DNA of 64,000 nucleotides from Saccharothrix sp. NRRL B-16348 (GCF_001280085.1 NZ_LGED01000091.1:62001-126000), one strand, 5' to 3'. Shown: positions 27,598 to 36,642, counted from the first letter of the stretch. A program made the numbers and translations. Notes: generated from the sequence alone by a model not told the origin.

Positions 27598-28761
27598 GTG
27601 CGAATTGGACTGCTCACACGGGAGTACCCGCCGGAGGTCTACGGCGGCGCTGGGGTGCACGTCGGCTTCCTGGTGCCGAGGTTGCGCGAACTGGTCGACG
27701 TGGACGTGCACGCCTTCGGCGGGCCGCGCGCGGACGCCAGGGCGCACAACCCCGCGCACGGCCTGGAGCAGGCGAACGCCGCGCTGGCCACGTTGTCGGT
27801 CGACCTGGAGATGGCCGCCGCGCTGGGCGACGCGCAGCTCGCGCACTCGCACACCTGGTACGCCAACATGGCCGGTCACCTGGCGAAACTGCTGCACGGC
27901 ATCCCGCACGTGGTGACCGCGCACTCGCTGGAGCCGCGCCGGCCGTGGAAGGCCGAGCAGCTGGGCGGCGGCTACCGGGTGTCGTCGTGGGTGGAGCGGA
28001 CCGCGTACGAGGCGGCGGACGCGGTGATCGCGGTCAGCGAGGGCATGCGCGCCGACGTGCTGGACTGCTACCCGGCGTTGGACCCGGCCCGGGTGCACGT
28101 CGTGCGCAACGGGATCGACACGACCGCTTACCACCCCGTTTCCGACACCGACGCCCTGCTCCGGCACGGCATCGACCCGGCGCGGCCGATCGTGACGTTC
28201 GTGGGGCGGATCACCCGGCAGAAGGGCGTCGGGCACCTGGTCGCCGCCGCGCACCGGATCTCGCCGGACGCGCAGGTCGTGCTGTGCGCGGGCGCGCCGG
28301 ACACGCCGGAGATCGCCGAGGAGACGCGGCTCGCGGTGGCGGAGCTGGCGGCGTCGCGGCCGGGGGTGTTCTGGATCCAGCAGATGCTCCAGCCGGCCGA
28401 GGTGCGGCAGATCCTGAGCCACTCGACGGTGTTCGTGTGCCCGTCGGTGTACGAGCCGCTGGGCATCGTGAACCTGGAGGCGATGGCGTGCGGCACGGCC
28501 GTGGTGGCGTCCGACGTGGGCGGCATCCCGGAGGTCGTCGACCACGGGCGGACCGGGCTGCTGGTGCACTACGACGAGAAGGACGTCGAGGCGTACCGGG
28601 TGGCGTTGGCCGACGCGGTGAACGAGGTGCTCGGCGACCCGGCGAGGGCGGCGGCGTTCGGCGAGGCGGGGCGCGCGCGGGCGATCGAGGAGTTCTCGTG
28701 GGCGACGGTCGCCGAGCAGACCGTGGCGGTGTACTCGGCGGCGCTGAAGGGCTCCCCGTGA
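27598..28761 (+). CDS. glgM: ADP-glucose-dependent alpha-maltose-1-phosphate synthase (GlgM/GlgA type)
   Basis: A GT4-family glycosyltransferase of 387 residues. GTG 27598 is chosen because the protein then begins VRIGLLTREYPPEVYGG, as in Rv1212c; GTG 27589 adds three codons. GGAGVH near the N-terminus binds the nucleotide sugar, VRNGID is central, and the retaining-enzyme motif E-x7-E appears in YEPLGIVNLEAMACG near residue 290. In mycobacteria this enzyme makes maltose-1-phosphate from ADP-glucose and glucose-1-P for the GlgE alpha-glucan pathway. The ADP-glucose donor comes from the adjacent glgC product. GlgM versus plain glycogen synthase cannot be fully decided from sequence. Confidence 0.9.
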   Translation: MRIGLLTREYPPEVYGGAGVHVGFLVPRLRELVDVDVHAFGGPRADARAHNPAHGLEQANAALATLSVDLEMAAALGDAQLAHSHTWYANMAGHLAKLLHGIPHVVTAHSLEPRRPWKAEQLGGGYRVSSWVERTAYEAADAVIAVSEGMRADVLDCYPALDPARVHVVRNGIDTTAYHPVSDTDALLRHGIDPARPIVTFVGRITRQKGVGHLVAAAHRISPDAQVVLCAGAPDTPEIAEETRLAVAELAASRPGVFWIQQMLQPAEVRQILSHSTVFVCPSVYEPLGIVNLEAMACGTAVVASDVGGIPEVVDHGRTGLLVHYDEKDVEAYRVALADAVNEVLGDPARAAAFGEAGRARAIEEFSWATVAEQTVAVYSAALKGSP

Positions 28762-28860
28762 TCAGCTGACCCCGCACTGTGACGTGCGCCACTCGGCCGC
28801 GATGCAACGGTATGGGGCGCCGACCGCCTTTAACCAGTAGGGGCGACTACTGGGGGCGTT

Positions 28861-30213
28861 ATGCGGTGGCTTGTGCTCCTGCTCGCGCTGGTGGCCGGCG
28901 GGTGCGCCACGCCCGCGTTCAGCGCGGAGCAGGTCAGGTTGACCATCGAGGGAGAGGCGGTGCTGGACGCGCCCGGCCTGCAGTCGCGGGCCGAGGCGGA
29001 GCTGAGCTACACGCTGTCGTTCGGGTACGTGGCCCGGACCGGCCAGGACGCGGTGAGCTGCTGGTTCGCGCGCACCGGTGAGGCGTTCGAGGTCGACACG
29101 CGGCTGTGGTGCGGCCCCGTGCAGGTGCCCGGCACGGCCGCGACCACCGACTGGGTGCCGGTGCCGTTGAAGAAGGTCGAGAGCAACGCCTCCGGGATCC
29201 GGCTGGAGGTGCAGCCGCCGCAGGTGCCCGCGCAGGGCGCCCGCAGCACACCGGTGGGGAAGCTGGTGCGCACCGACGGGCGGGAGACCGACGCCGACCA
29301 GGGCGTCGGCCAGGCGGGGCCGGACTTCCTGGCCGTGCTGCCCGACGACGGGCAGGTGCTCGACGCGGCGTCCGCGATGGTGCGCGACGACCAGCTCGAG
29401 GTGAACGTGACGGGGTACTCGTCGCCGACCGTGTGGCCGACCGCGGAAGGTGACCTGCGGGCCGAGCACGGGGTGGCGTTGCGGGTGCTGCGGGTGCGGG
29501 TGACGCGGCACGCGGAGGTCGACTCGGCGTTCGGGCAGACGCCGTGGCGCGGGTGGCTGCCGCAGCCGCCGGAGCTGTCGCTGGACGTGCCGGGCCGACG
29601 CCACCGGCTGCCCGCCGACCGGCTGCCGGACAACGGGTCGGCGCTGATCGTCTACACGGTGCCGGTCGCCGGCGGGCAGGAGTCGCTGGTGCTCGACACG
29701 GTGGGGGCGAAGTCGCTGCAACAGCGGGTCGAGGTGCCGACCGGGGTGGTCGTCGGCGAGGCGCCGAAGGTGCTGCGGCGCGCGCCGGGGCCGGAGGCGA
29801 TCTCGGTGTCGACGCCGATCTCGCTGGGCGCGACGGCCGGTTCGGTGGAGGTCGTGCGGGCCCGGCTGGGTCGGCAGCGGCCGGTGTCGGCGAACGGGCA
29901 GTACGAGTTGGCGACGGCGGGCGCCGGGACGGCGTTGGTGGAGTTGCGGCTGGTCGGGCACGGGCTGCCGAGCGTGGTCGGCGCGGGGCGGACGGCGTCG
30001 CTGTTGACGTTGACGTTGCCGGGCGGGCAGGCGGCGCGGCAGGTCGGCGCGCGTTACGGCGGGGACACCCTGCCGGTGGCGGTCGTGTACGAGGTGCCGG
30101 AGGACGTGCGGGCGGCGACGTTCTCGGTGGCCGCGGGGACGGTGGCGTTGCCGCAGCTGGGCGAGGTCGCGGTGACCGGTGGCGCGGCGGTCGAGGTGCC
30201 GCTGGACTTCTGA
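28861..30213 (+). CDS. Secreted or lipid-anchored beta-rich protein, unknown
   Basis: A 450-residue exported protein from ATG 28861. The N-terminus has a short signal (MRWLVLLLALVAGGC): the cysteine at 15 could be lipidated, but the -3 residue is Ala rather than Leu/Val, so a lipobox is only weakly supported. The rest is beta-strand-like with no cysteines after residue 85, and proline-flanked segments. I recognise no domain or catalytic motif. It stands alone after glgM. Its 3' end is overlapped for 160 bp by the convergent MFS gene. Confidence 0.7.
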   Translation: MRWLVLLLALVAGGCATPAFSAEQVRLTIEGEAVLDAPGLQSRAEAELSYTLSFGYVARTGQDAVSCWFARTGEAFEVDTRLWCGPVQVPGTAATTDWVPVPLKKVESNASGIRLEVQPPQVPAQGARSTPVGKLVRTDGRETDADQGVGQAGPDFLAVLPDDGQVLDAASAMVRDDQLEVNVTGYSSPTVWPTAEGDLRAEHGVALRVLRVRVTRHAEVDSAFGQTPWRGWLPQPPELSLDVPGRRHRLPADRLPDNGSALIVYTVPVAGGQESLVLDTVGAKSLQQRVEVPTGVVVGEAPKVLRRAPGPEAISVSTPISLGATAGSVEVVRARLGRQRPVSANGQYELATAGAGTALVELRLVGHGLPSVVGAGRTASLLTLTLPGGQAARQVGARYGGDTLPVAVVYEVPEDVRAATFSVAAGTVALPQLGEVAVTGGAAVEVPLDF

Positions 30214-31352
30214 GGTCGGTGCGCCTGTGCCTTGTGGGCGGCGCCGACCGCGACGGCCGCCAGCGCCAGCCACACCGTGATCAGCACGGTCAGTCCCGGC
30301 CAGCCGTGGGCCTGGTAGGCGGCGCTGCCCGCCGTGCCGCCGGTGCTGCTGCCGACGTAGTACGCGAACAGGTAGACGCCCGAGGCCTGGCCGCGGACGT
30401 GGTCGGGGGCGTGGGCGCCGACCCAGCCGCTCGCCACCGCGTGGGCGGCGAAGAAGCCGCCGGTGAACAGGGTGAGGCCGACGGCGATCGCGGCCACGTG
30501 GTCGGGGAGGGTGATCGCGGCGCCGGCGGCGGTCAGCGCGAGGCCGGCGAGGGCGACGCGGGCGCGGCCGTGGCGGTCGGCCAGGCGGCCCGCGGCGGCG
30601 GACGTGCCGCCGCCCGCCGCGTAGGCGAGGTAGACGAGGGTCGCGAGGCCGGTGGGCAGGCCCAGGTCGGTGGTGAGTCGGAAGCCGATGACGTTGAAGA
30701 CCGAGATGAACGCCGCCACCGAGAGGATCGCGATCGCGTACTGGCAGAGCAGGACCCGGTCGGTGAGGGCGTCCCGGAGCGCGCTCGGGCGGCGTTCGGC
30801 GTGGTGGCCCTTGGGCAGCAGGAGGGCGGCGGTGATCGCGCAGGCCGCGCCGAACGCGCCGGCGAGGGCCAGGGCGGTGCGCCACGACGTGCCGTCGGTG
30901 GTGAAGCCGGTGATGAGGCGGCCGAGCATGCCGCCGGCGCTGTTGCCCGCGACCAGGGCTCCGATGGCCGCGCCGACGTGCGTCTTGGGTGCTTCCTGGG
31001 CGAGGAACGCCATGGCGCTCGCGGGGACGCCCGCGGTGGCGACGCCTTGCAGGGCTCGGGCGGCGAGGAGGGTTTCGTAGGTCGGGGCGAGCGGGAGGAG
31101 CAGGCCGAGGGCGGCGGCGGTGAGGACGGACCAGACGATGACGCGGCGTCGGCCGACCCGGTCGGCGACGGCGGCCATCGGGATGATCGCGAGGGCCAGG
31201 GCGCCGGTCGCGGCGCTGACGGCGAGGGACGCTTCGGCCGGCGTGAGGCGGAACTCGCGGGCGATGTCGGGCAGGACCGATTGCGGCGCGTAGAGCAGCG
31301 CGAACGTGGCCAGGCCGGTGGCGGCGACGGCGGTGGTGAGGCGGCTGGGCAC
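30054..31352 (-). CDS. MFS transporter, DHA1-like
   Basis: A 12-helix major-facilitator protein of about 432 residues, taking GTG 31352 (VPSRLTTAV) as the start. The loop 2-3 signature is visible as VADRVGRRRVI, and its second-half equivalent as RLADRHGRARV. LYAPQSVLPDIAREF, a motif of arabinose/cyanate-efflux-like members, opens the first helix. After about residue 380 (AHKAQAHRPQ) the natural end is expected, but no stop occurs and the frame runs a further 50 codons as the antisense of the upstream secreted-protein gene. Divergent from a LysR regulator, its likely controller. Export substrate unknown. Confidence 0.85.
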   Translation of the reverse strand: MPSRLTTAVAATGLATFALLYAPQSVLPDIAREFRLTPAEASLAVSAATGALALAIIPMAAVADRVGRRRVIVWSVLTAAALGLLLPLAPTYETLLAARALQGVATAGVPASAMAFLAQEAPKTHVGAAIGALVAGNSAGGMLGRLITGFTTDGTSWRTALALAGAFGAACAITAALLLPKGHHAERRPSALRDALTDRVLLCQYAIAILSVAAFISVFNVIGFRLTTDLGLPTGLATLVYLAYAAGGGTSAAAGRLADRHGRARVALAGLALTAAGAAITLPDHVAAIAVGLTLFTGGFFAAHAVASGWVGAHAPDHVRGQASGVYLFAYYVGSSTGGTAGSAAYQAHGWPGLTVLITVWLALAAVAVGAAHKAQAHRPQKSSGTSTAAPPVTATSPSCGNATVPAATENVAARTSSGTSYTTATGRVSPP

Positions 31353-31363
31353 GTCTTCGACGC

Positions 31364-31405
31364 TAATCCATGCGTCCAATGCGGCAGTTTGCGATAATCC
31401 ATGCG
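31364..31405. promoter_or_regulatory. Probable LysR-type operator: two 11-bp direct repeats
   Basis: TAATCCATGCG occurs at 31364-31374 and again at 31395-31405, starts 31 bp (about three helical turns) apart, in the short gap between the divergent MFS and LysR genes. Perfect repeats in a promoter gap beside a LysR gene are good candidates for its binding sites. Confidence 0.5.
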
Positions 31406-31408
31406 GTG

Positions 31409-32275
31409 ATGGATGAATTGGTGCCGCGACTGGCCGTTCTCCGCGCGTTGGCCGCGGACGAGCACGTCACCCACGCCGCCGAAGCCGTCGGCGTGCCCCA
31501 ACCGACCGTGAGCCGCTGGCTGGCCGCCCTGGGCACGTCACTCGGCGCGCCGGTCGTCATACGATCGGGTCGCCGAGTCCGCCTGACCAGGGCAGGCCGC
31601 CTACTGTGCGAAGCCGCCGACCGCGCCCTGACCGCCCTGGAAGCCGGCCACCGCGCCGCGACCGAGGAAGTTTCACCCGAACGTGGCCAGGTCGCGCTCG
31701 GCTTCCTCCACCTCCTGGGCAGGTCGGTCGTCCCGACCCTGGTCAGCCGCTTCCGCGAACATCACCCGTCCGTGCGATTCCGCCTGGTCCAGAACTCGCG
31801 CCAGGACATCCTCACCCAGCTGGCCGACGGCGTCCTCGACCTGACCCTCGTCTCGCCGCCGCCGACCGACCCCGCGTTCACGCACGCCGTCGTGCGCGAG
31901 GAGGAGCTGATCCTCGTCGTCCCACCGGGCCACCACCTGGCCGGCCGCCGGTCGGTGCGGGTCGCCGAGCTGGCGGGCGAGGAGTTCGTCGGGCTGGAGC
32001 CGGGCTACGGCCTGCGGCAGATCACCGACGACCTGTGCGCCGCGGCCGGTTTCGTGCCCGCGCTGGCGTTCGAGGGCCAGGAGACCGAAACCGTCCGGGG
32101 GCTGGTCGCGGCGGGCCTGGGCGTCGCGCTGCTGCCGCACGCCGACTCGCCGTCAGGCCTGCCGGAGATCCCGCTCACCCCGCGGGCGGGGCGGGAGATC
32201 GCGCTGGTCTGGCTGACCGACGTGCCGCTCCCGCCGGCCGTCCAGGCGTTCCGGGAGCACGCGCTGGCCCCGTGA
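31409..32275 (+). CDS. LysR family transcriptional regulator
   Basis: A 288-residue LysR regulator from ATG 31409. The N-terminal winged helix is standard: LRALAADEHVTHAAEAVGVP then QPTVSRWLAALGTSLGAPVV (about 12-55), followed by the linker helix and a two-lobed effector domain (about 90-288) with SPERGQVALGFL. It probably controls the divergent MFS exporter in response to a ligand. The very short intergenic region carries the repeat pair described separately. No oddities in length. Confidence 0.9.
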   Translation: MDELVPRLAVLRALAADEHVTHAAEAVGVPQPTVSRWLAALGTSLGAPVVIRSGRRVRLTRAGRLLCEAADRALTALEAGHRAATEEVSPERGQVALGFLHLLGRSVVPTLVSRFREHHPSVRFRLVQNSRQDILTQLADGVLDLTLVSPPPTDPAFTHAVVREEELILVVPPGHHLAGRRSVRVAELAGEEFVGLEPGYGLRQITDDLCAAAGFVPALAFEGQETETVRGLVAAGLGVALLPHADSPSGLPEIPLTPRAGREIALVWLTDVPLPPAVQAFREHALAP

Positions 32276-32436
32276 TCCCGCTCACCGCCCCACCGCCCTG
32301 CCCGCCACGGCCCGTCCGCCTTTCCGCCGTACCGCTCCTCCCCCACCGTCCGCTTCAGGTGGTGGTCGGGGTGGTTGCGGTTCCTCGATTCAACCGAGGT
32401 GCGGTAACGGTGTTTCCGTACATTTTCCGGCCATGA

Positions 32437-33894
32437 TCACCCGATCGTGTGCGGTCGGGTGTAGGTCTCGGCCAGTTCGATCAGGGTTCGGGCGGCGAAG
32501 CCGGTGGCTCCCGCGACCACCTCGTCGTAGACCTTGTCGGCTCGCGCGGGGCCGGCGATGTCCAGGTGGGCCCACGGGAGGCCACCCGTGAACTCCTTGA
32601 GGAACAGCGCCGCGGTGATGCCGCCGGGGCCGGGCGGGCACTGGCGGACGTCGGCGATGTCGCTCCGGACGTCCTCCGCCAAGTCCTCCAGCAGCGGCAT
32701 CCGCCACCACGACTCGCCGACCCGCGCGCCGGACTCGGCCACGCGCGCGGCCAGGTCGTCGTCCGTGGCGAAGAGCCCACCGGTGCGCAGGCCGAGGCTC
32801 ACCTTCATCGCGCCGGTCAGGGTCGCGACGTCCACGAGCACGTCCGGCCGCAGGTTCCGCACCGCGTAGGCCAGCGCGTCGGCCAGCACGAGCCTGCCCT
32901 CCGCGTCCGTGTTCGTCACCTCGGTCGTCGTGCCCCCGTACTGGGTGATCACGTCACCCGGTCGGTAGGCCGAACCCGACACGTGGTTCTCGGCGGCCGG
33001 CACGAGACCGGTCACCCGGACGGGCAGGCTCTGCCGCGCGATCCCCACCAGGGCCGCCACGACCGCCGCACCGCCGGACATGTCCGTGCGCATCAGGTGC
33101 ATGCCCTCGGCGGGCTTGATCGAGACACCGCCGGTGTCGAACGTGATGCCCTTGCCGACCAGCACCAGGTGCGGCCCGTCCGCGCCGGCGTCGACGCCCG
33201 GCCACGTCAGCTCGATGAACCTCGGCGGCCGGGACGAGCCGCCGCCAACCGCCAGCACACCGCCGAACCCCTGCTCGGCCAGCCACTTCTCGTCCCGGAC
33301 CTCGACCTGGAGACCGGGCACGGCGCGGGCGGCCTTCACCGCCGCGGCGGCCAGCCAGGACGGATCCTTCACATTTGACGGCATGTTCGCCAGGTCGCGC
33401 GCCAACGACGTCGCGGCGGCCAGCGCGTTCGCCTTCCGCACGACGTCCGCCAGCCCCACCACCCCGGTGACCAGGCGCAACGACTTCACCCTCGGCGGGG
33501 CCTCCGACGCGGTCACCTTGAACCGGTAGCCGCCGACCGCCGCGCCCAGCGTGAACGCCGCCACCGCCTCGGCCGCCACGTCAGCGGGCAGCCGCACGTC
33601 GAACGTCGTCCCGCCCGCCTTCTCGGCGTCCGCGTGCAGCGCCCGCACCAGCGACGCGCCCGCCTTGCGCCAGTCGCCCGGCCCGCCGTCGCCGACGCCG
33701 ACGACCCACGTCCGACCCTGCCTGGACGTCGCACCGGCCGCGCCGCTCACGTCACCGACGTCGTCCACGCCCTCGCCACCGGGCCCCAACCGCACCGGGT
33801 CGCCGGGGAACGCGACGAGCACCGCGGGCACACCTCGCCGGAGGGTGTCGGCCACCTCGACGGTGACCAGCGGGGTGGGCAGGGGTGCTCGCAC
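32437..33894 (-). CDS. pepA: Leucyl aminopeptidase (M17)
   Basis: A 485-residue M17 cytosolic exopeptidase, starting at GTG 33894 behind GGAGG. The C-terminal catalytic domain has KGITFDTGG with the metal-binding Lys and Asp, then KPAEGMHLMRTDMSGGAA, the PAAENHVSG block, and the signature NTDAEGRLVLADAL. The two-zinc centre is intact. It frees N-terminal amino acids from peptides and takes part in glutathione- or mycothiol-conjugate turnover. N-terminal macro-like domain is about residues 1-150. Not part of the conserved synteny with M. tuberculosis at this spot. Confidence 0.93.
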   Translation of the reverse strand: MRAPLPTPLVTVEVADTLRRGVPAVLVAFPGDPVRLGPGGEGVDDVGDVSGAAGATSRQGRTWVVGVGDGGPGDWRKAGASLVRALHADAEKAGGTTFDVRLPADVAAEAVAAFTLGAAVGGYRFKVTASEAPPRVKSLRLVTGVVGLADVVRKANALAAATSLARDLANMPSNVKDPSWLAAAAVKAARAVPGLQVEVRDEKWLAEQGFGGVLAVGGGSSRPPRFIELTWPGVDAGADGPHLVLVGKGITFDTGGVSIKPAEGMHLMRTDMSGGAAVVAALVGIARQSLPVRVTGLVPAAENHVSGSAYRPGDVITQYGGTTTEVTNTDAEGRLVLADALAYAVRNLRPDVLVDVATLTGAMKVSLGLRTGGLFATDDDLAARVAESGARVGESWWRMPLLEDLAEDVRSDIADVRQCPPGPGGITAALFLKEFTGGLPWAHLDIAGPARADKVYDEVVAGATGFAARTLIELAETYTRPHTIG

Positions 33895-34031
33895 GGGGGG
33901 ACCTCCGATAGGGCCGACAGGCGGTGGAACCGGTGGCGCCGCAGCTAAAGCCGCAGGTGAAGCCGCAGATGGGCCTCCGCTGCGACGTCGTCAGCGCACG
34001 GGACGCCACCGGCGCGGCACGACGTAGCGAT

Positions 34032-34059
34032 GCCCCGGTTCCACAGTGGAAACCGGGGC
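34032..34059 (-). terminator. Hairpin after the DUF3117 gene
   Basis: GCCCCGGTT-CCAC (34032-34044) pairs with GTGGAAACCGGGGC (34046-34059) with a one-base bulge, 27 bp past the DUF3117 stop. A strong GC-rich stem without T-run; probably ends transcription of the small upstream gene before pepA. Confidence 0.5.
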
Positions 34060-34085
34060 GTCGACGCATTCTCTTCTCCGGCTGG

Positions 34086-34253
34086 TCAGCCGGCGGCTGC
34101 CTTGAGGGCGTCGCCCAGGGCGTTGGCCTCATCCGCCGACATCTCGACGACGAGGCGCCCACCACCCTCGAGCGGAACGCGCATCACGATGCCGCGCCCC
34201 TCCTTGGTCACCTCGAGGGGACCGTCGCCGGTCCGGGGCTTCATGGCCGCCAT
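34086..34253 (-). CDS. DUF3117 protein (Rv1211-type)
   Basis: A 55-residue protein from ATG 34253 to TGA 34086, with GGAGGG a suitable distance upstream. The sequence MAAMKPRTGDGPLEVTKEG, then GIVMRVPLEGGGRLVVEM and SADEANALGDAL, is the DUF3117 family as found across actinobacteria. No cofactor motif, membrane segment or known role. Its order next to the glycogen genes agrees with Rv1211 between glgM and tagA. Short but highly conserved, so it is real despite its size. Confidence 0.9.
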   Translation of the reverse strand: MAAMKPRTGDGPLEVTKEGRGIVMRVPLEGGGRLVVEMSADEANALGDALKAAAG

Positions 34254-34515
34254 CGCGTGCTCCCTCCGTCAACATCTTCCCCGTCCGACCAGGGCCGGAT
34301 ACTCCGGCCATTCTCCCCTATGCGGACTCGGCAGCGAAACCGAACCGATCTTTCCGGCCGTCCGGCGACCGTTTGACGATCTTCACCAAGCCGCAGATCA
34401 GGGCCAGGATCGCCGTGCCGCAACGACTTCCGCGCCGGCCGCCGGCCGTCACCTGGTCGTGACCGCGCACGGCTCTGTGGCGTGTCGCGGGGTCGCCCTG
34501 ACAGACTCGGCTCTC

Positions 34516-35295
34516 GTGCGAGCCCGTTCCGCGCTCTTCGACGTCTACGGCGGCCACCTCCGCGAGCGGGGTGGCGCGGCGACGATCGCCGCCCTGGTCC
34601 GGTTGCTGGAGCCGCTGGACTTCGCGGCCCCCGCCGTGCGCACGGCCGTCTCGCGCACCGTGCGGCAGGGCTGGCTGGAACCCGTCCGCCTGCCGGACGG
34701 CCCCGGCTACGCGATGACACCTCGCGCGGAACGGCGGCTCGACGAGGCGGCGGCCCGCATCTACCGCACCCGGCCGTCCACCTGGGACGGTCGCTGGCAC
34801 GTGGTGGTGCTGGAGGAGCTGCCGGCGCGGGAGGCGCGCGAACGGCTCGCTTCCTCCCTGCAATTGCTCGGCTACGGCGCGCTGGGCCCGGTGACGTGGA
34901 TCGCGCCGCGGCCGTCGCCGGAGCTGGCGGACGTGCTCACCGCGGAGCACGTCCTCGGCAGCACGTTCCACGGCGAGCACGAGGGCGACCCGGCGGAGCT
35001 GGCGGCCCGCGCGTGGGACCTGGCCACGCTGGGGCGGGACTACGCGCGGTTCGTGGCCGAGTGGGAGCCGGTGATGTCCGCTGTGGACGGTACGTCGCCG
35101 TCGGCGGCGTTCGCGGCGTCGCAGCGGTTCCTGCACGCCTGGCGCAAGTTCCTGTTCCGCGACCCCGGCCTGCCGCGCGAGCTGCTGCCCGCCGACTGGC
35201 CGGGCGCGGAGGCGGCCGAGTTCTTCGACCGGCACACGAACCGCCTCGCGCCCGCGGTGGCCAAGTTCGTCGACGACTGCCTCGCACACCACTAA
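34516..35295 (+). CDS. PaaX-type transcriptional regulator
   Basis: A 259-residue regulator, taken from GTG 34516 (VRARSALFDVYGGHLRERGG). The N-terminal part resembles PaaX winged helix (TIAALVRLLEPLDFAAPAVRTAVSRTVRQGWL, about 20-52), with a central ferredoxin-like domain (TWDGRWHVVVLEELPAREARERLASS) and the helical C-terminal domain (LHAWRKFLFRDPGLPRELLP). PaaX proteins repress phenylacetate degradation and are released by phenylacetyl-CoA. The enoyl-CoA hydratase gene follows after 15 bp, so the pair is probably one operon. I give no symbol because the real effector is unknown. Confidence 0.85.
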   Translation: MRARSALFDVYGGHLRERGGAATIAALVRLLEPLDFAAPAVRTAVSRTVRQGWLEPVRLPDGPGYAMTPRAERRLDEAAARIYRTRPSTWDGRWHVVVLEELPAREARERLASSLQLLGYGALGPVTWIAPRPSPELADVLTAEHVLGSTFHGEHEGDPAELAARAWDLATLGRDYARFVAEWEPVMSAVDGTSPSAAFAASQRFLHAWRKFLFRDPGLPRELLPADWPGAEAAEFFDRHTNRLAPAVAKFVDDCLAHH

Positions 35296-35310
35296 CCCGG
35301 AGGTCACCCC

Positions 35311-36090
35311 GTGTCCGAACTCCTCATCGACGACGCTGACGGCGTGCGCACCTTCACGCTCAACCGGCCCGAGTCGTTCAACTCGTTCACGGTGGCGTTG
35401 AAGGAGCGGTTCCTGGAGGCCGTGGTGGAGACCGCCGCGGACGACGCCGTGCGGGCGGTGGTCGTCACCGGGGCGGGGAAGGCGTTCTGCGCCGGTCAGG
35501 ACCTGAAGGAGCACGTCGCGCTGCTGGAGGCGGGCGACCCGGCGCCGTTGGAGACGGTGGAGCGGCACTACAACCCGCTGATCAAGGCGATCGTCGGCAT
35601 GCCGAAGCCGGTCATCGCGGCGGTGAACGGGACGGCGGCGGGCGCGGGGGCGTCGCTGGCGTACGCGTGCGACCTGCGGGTGGCGGGGGTCGGGGCGAAG
35701 TTCCTGATGGCGTTCGCGAACGTGGGGTTGACGGCGGACTCGGGCGCGTCGTGGACGTTGCCGCGGCTGATCGGGCACGGCCGGGCGATGGAGATGATGT
35801 TGTTGGCGCAGCCGGTCGGCGCCGAGGAGGCGTTGCGGATCGGCATGGTGGGCCAGGTCGTGCCGGACGGCGAGGTGCTGTCGACGGCGCAGGCGCTGGC
35901 CCGCAAGCTGGCCGCCGGGCCGACCACGGCCTACGCCAAGATCAAGGAGGCGATGGCGTTCTCCGGTGAGCTGGCGGCGGCGCTGGAGGTGGAGGCGCGC
36001 ACGCAGGCGGAGGCGGGCGCGACGGCCGACCACCGCGAGGCGGTGGCCGCGTTCGTGGCCAAGCGGAAGCCGACGTTCACCGGTAAGTAG
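35311..36090 (+). CDS. Enoyl-CoA hydratase/isomerase (PaaG-like)
   Basis: A 259-residue crotonase-fold enzyme with FCAGQDLKEH (oxyanion hole) near residue 60 and GTAAGAGASLAYACDLRVA near 110-130, then MAFANVGLTADSGASWTLPRLIGHGRA. The Asp in TADSG at the catalytic position resembles PaaG (1,2-epoxyphenylacetyl-CoA isomerase) more than classical Glu-type hydratases. Co-transcription with a PaaX-type regulator supports a phenylacetate-like pathway, but no other paa genes are in the window. Start GTG 35311 follows AACCCGGAGGTCACCCC. Confidence 0.88.
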   Translation: MSELLIDDADGVRTFTLNRPESFNSFTVALKERFLEAVVETAADDAVRAVVVTGAGKAFCAGQDLKEHVALLEAGDPAPLETVERHYNPLIKAIVGMPKPVIAAVNGTAAGAGASLAYACDLRVAGVGAKFLMAFANVGLTADSGASWTLPRLIGHGRAMEMMLLAQPVGAEEALRIGMVGQVVPDGEVLSTAQALARKLAAGPTTAYAKIKEAMAFSGELAAALEVEARTQAEAGATADHREAVAAFVAKRKPTFTGK

Positions 36091-36093
36091 CGG

Positions 36094-36642
36094 TCAGGAA
36101 CCGGCGCGGAAGCAGGCCGCGATGTGGTCGTCGACCATGCCGGTGGCCTGCATCAGCGCGTAGCAGGTGGTGGGGCCGAGGAACGCGAAGCCGCGGCGTT
36201 TGAGCTCCTTGGCCATCGCCTTGGACTCGGGCGTGACGGCGGGCACGTCGGCGATCGTGGCGGGCCGTTCGTGGTGCTCGGGCGCGAACGACCACAGCAG
36301 GTCGTCCAGCGGCACGTCCAGCTCGGCGACGGCGCGGGCGTTGGTGATCGTCGCGTTGATCTTGGCGCGGTTGCGGACGATGCCCGCGTCGGCCATCAGC
36401 CGGTCGAAGTCGGCGGGCCCGAACTCGGCGACGACCGCGGGCTTGAAGCCGGCGAAGGCGGCCCGGAAGTTCTCGCGCTTGCGCAGGATGGTGATCCAGG
36501 ACAGGCCGGACTGGAACGACTCGAGCGACATCCGCTCGAACATCGCCGCCTCGCCGCGCAGCTCGACGCCCCACTCGGTGTCGTGGTAGGCGACGTAGTC
36601 GGGCGTGCTGTTGCCCCACGGGCAGCGGACCACATCAATCAC
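36094..36642 (-). CDS. tag: DNA-3-methyladenine glycosylase I
   Basis: A 182-residue repair enzyme that removes 3-methyladenine from alkylated DNA. GTG 36642 is chosen because GGAGG lies eight bases before it. The zinc snap of Tag is fully kept: Cys7 and His20 (RCPWGNSTPDYVAYH) near the N-terminus, and His173 and Cys177 (DDHIAACF) near the C-terminus. The glycosylase blocks ESFQSGLSWITILRKRENF and GFAFLGPTTCYALMQATG follow the family. The start overlaps the SRPBCC stop as GTGA. Order agrees with Rv1210. Confidence 0.95.
   Translation of the reverse strand: MIDVVRCPWGNSTPDYVAYHDTEWGVELRGEAAMFERMSLESFQSGLSWITILRKRENFRAAFAGFKPAVVAEFGPADFDRLMADAGIVRNRAKINATITNARAVAELDVPLDDLLWSFAPEHHERPATIADVPAVTPESKAMAKELKRRGFAFLGPTTCYALMQATGMVDDHIAACFRAGS

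Noticed and set aside
28762..30885. A 707-residue minus-strand frame opposite the secreted protein
   Set aside because: Antisense, Arg/Pro/His-rich, overlaps two better supported genes.
34258..34515. An extended N-terminus for the PaaX-type regulator
   Set aside because: The frame is open upstream to 34030, but that part runs over the DUF3117 gene and its promoter and has no family similarity.
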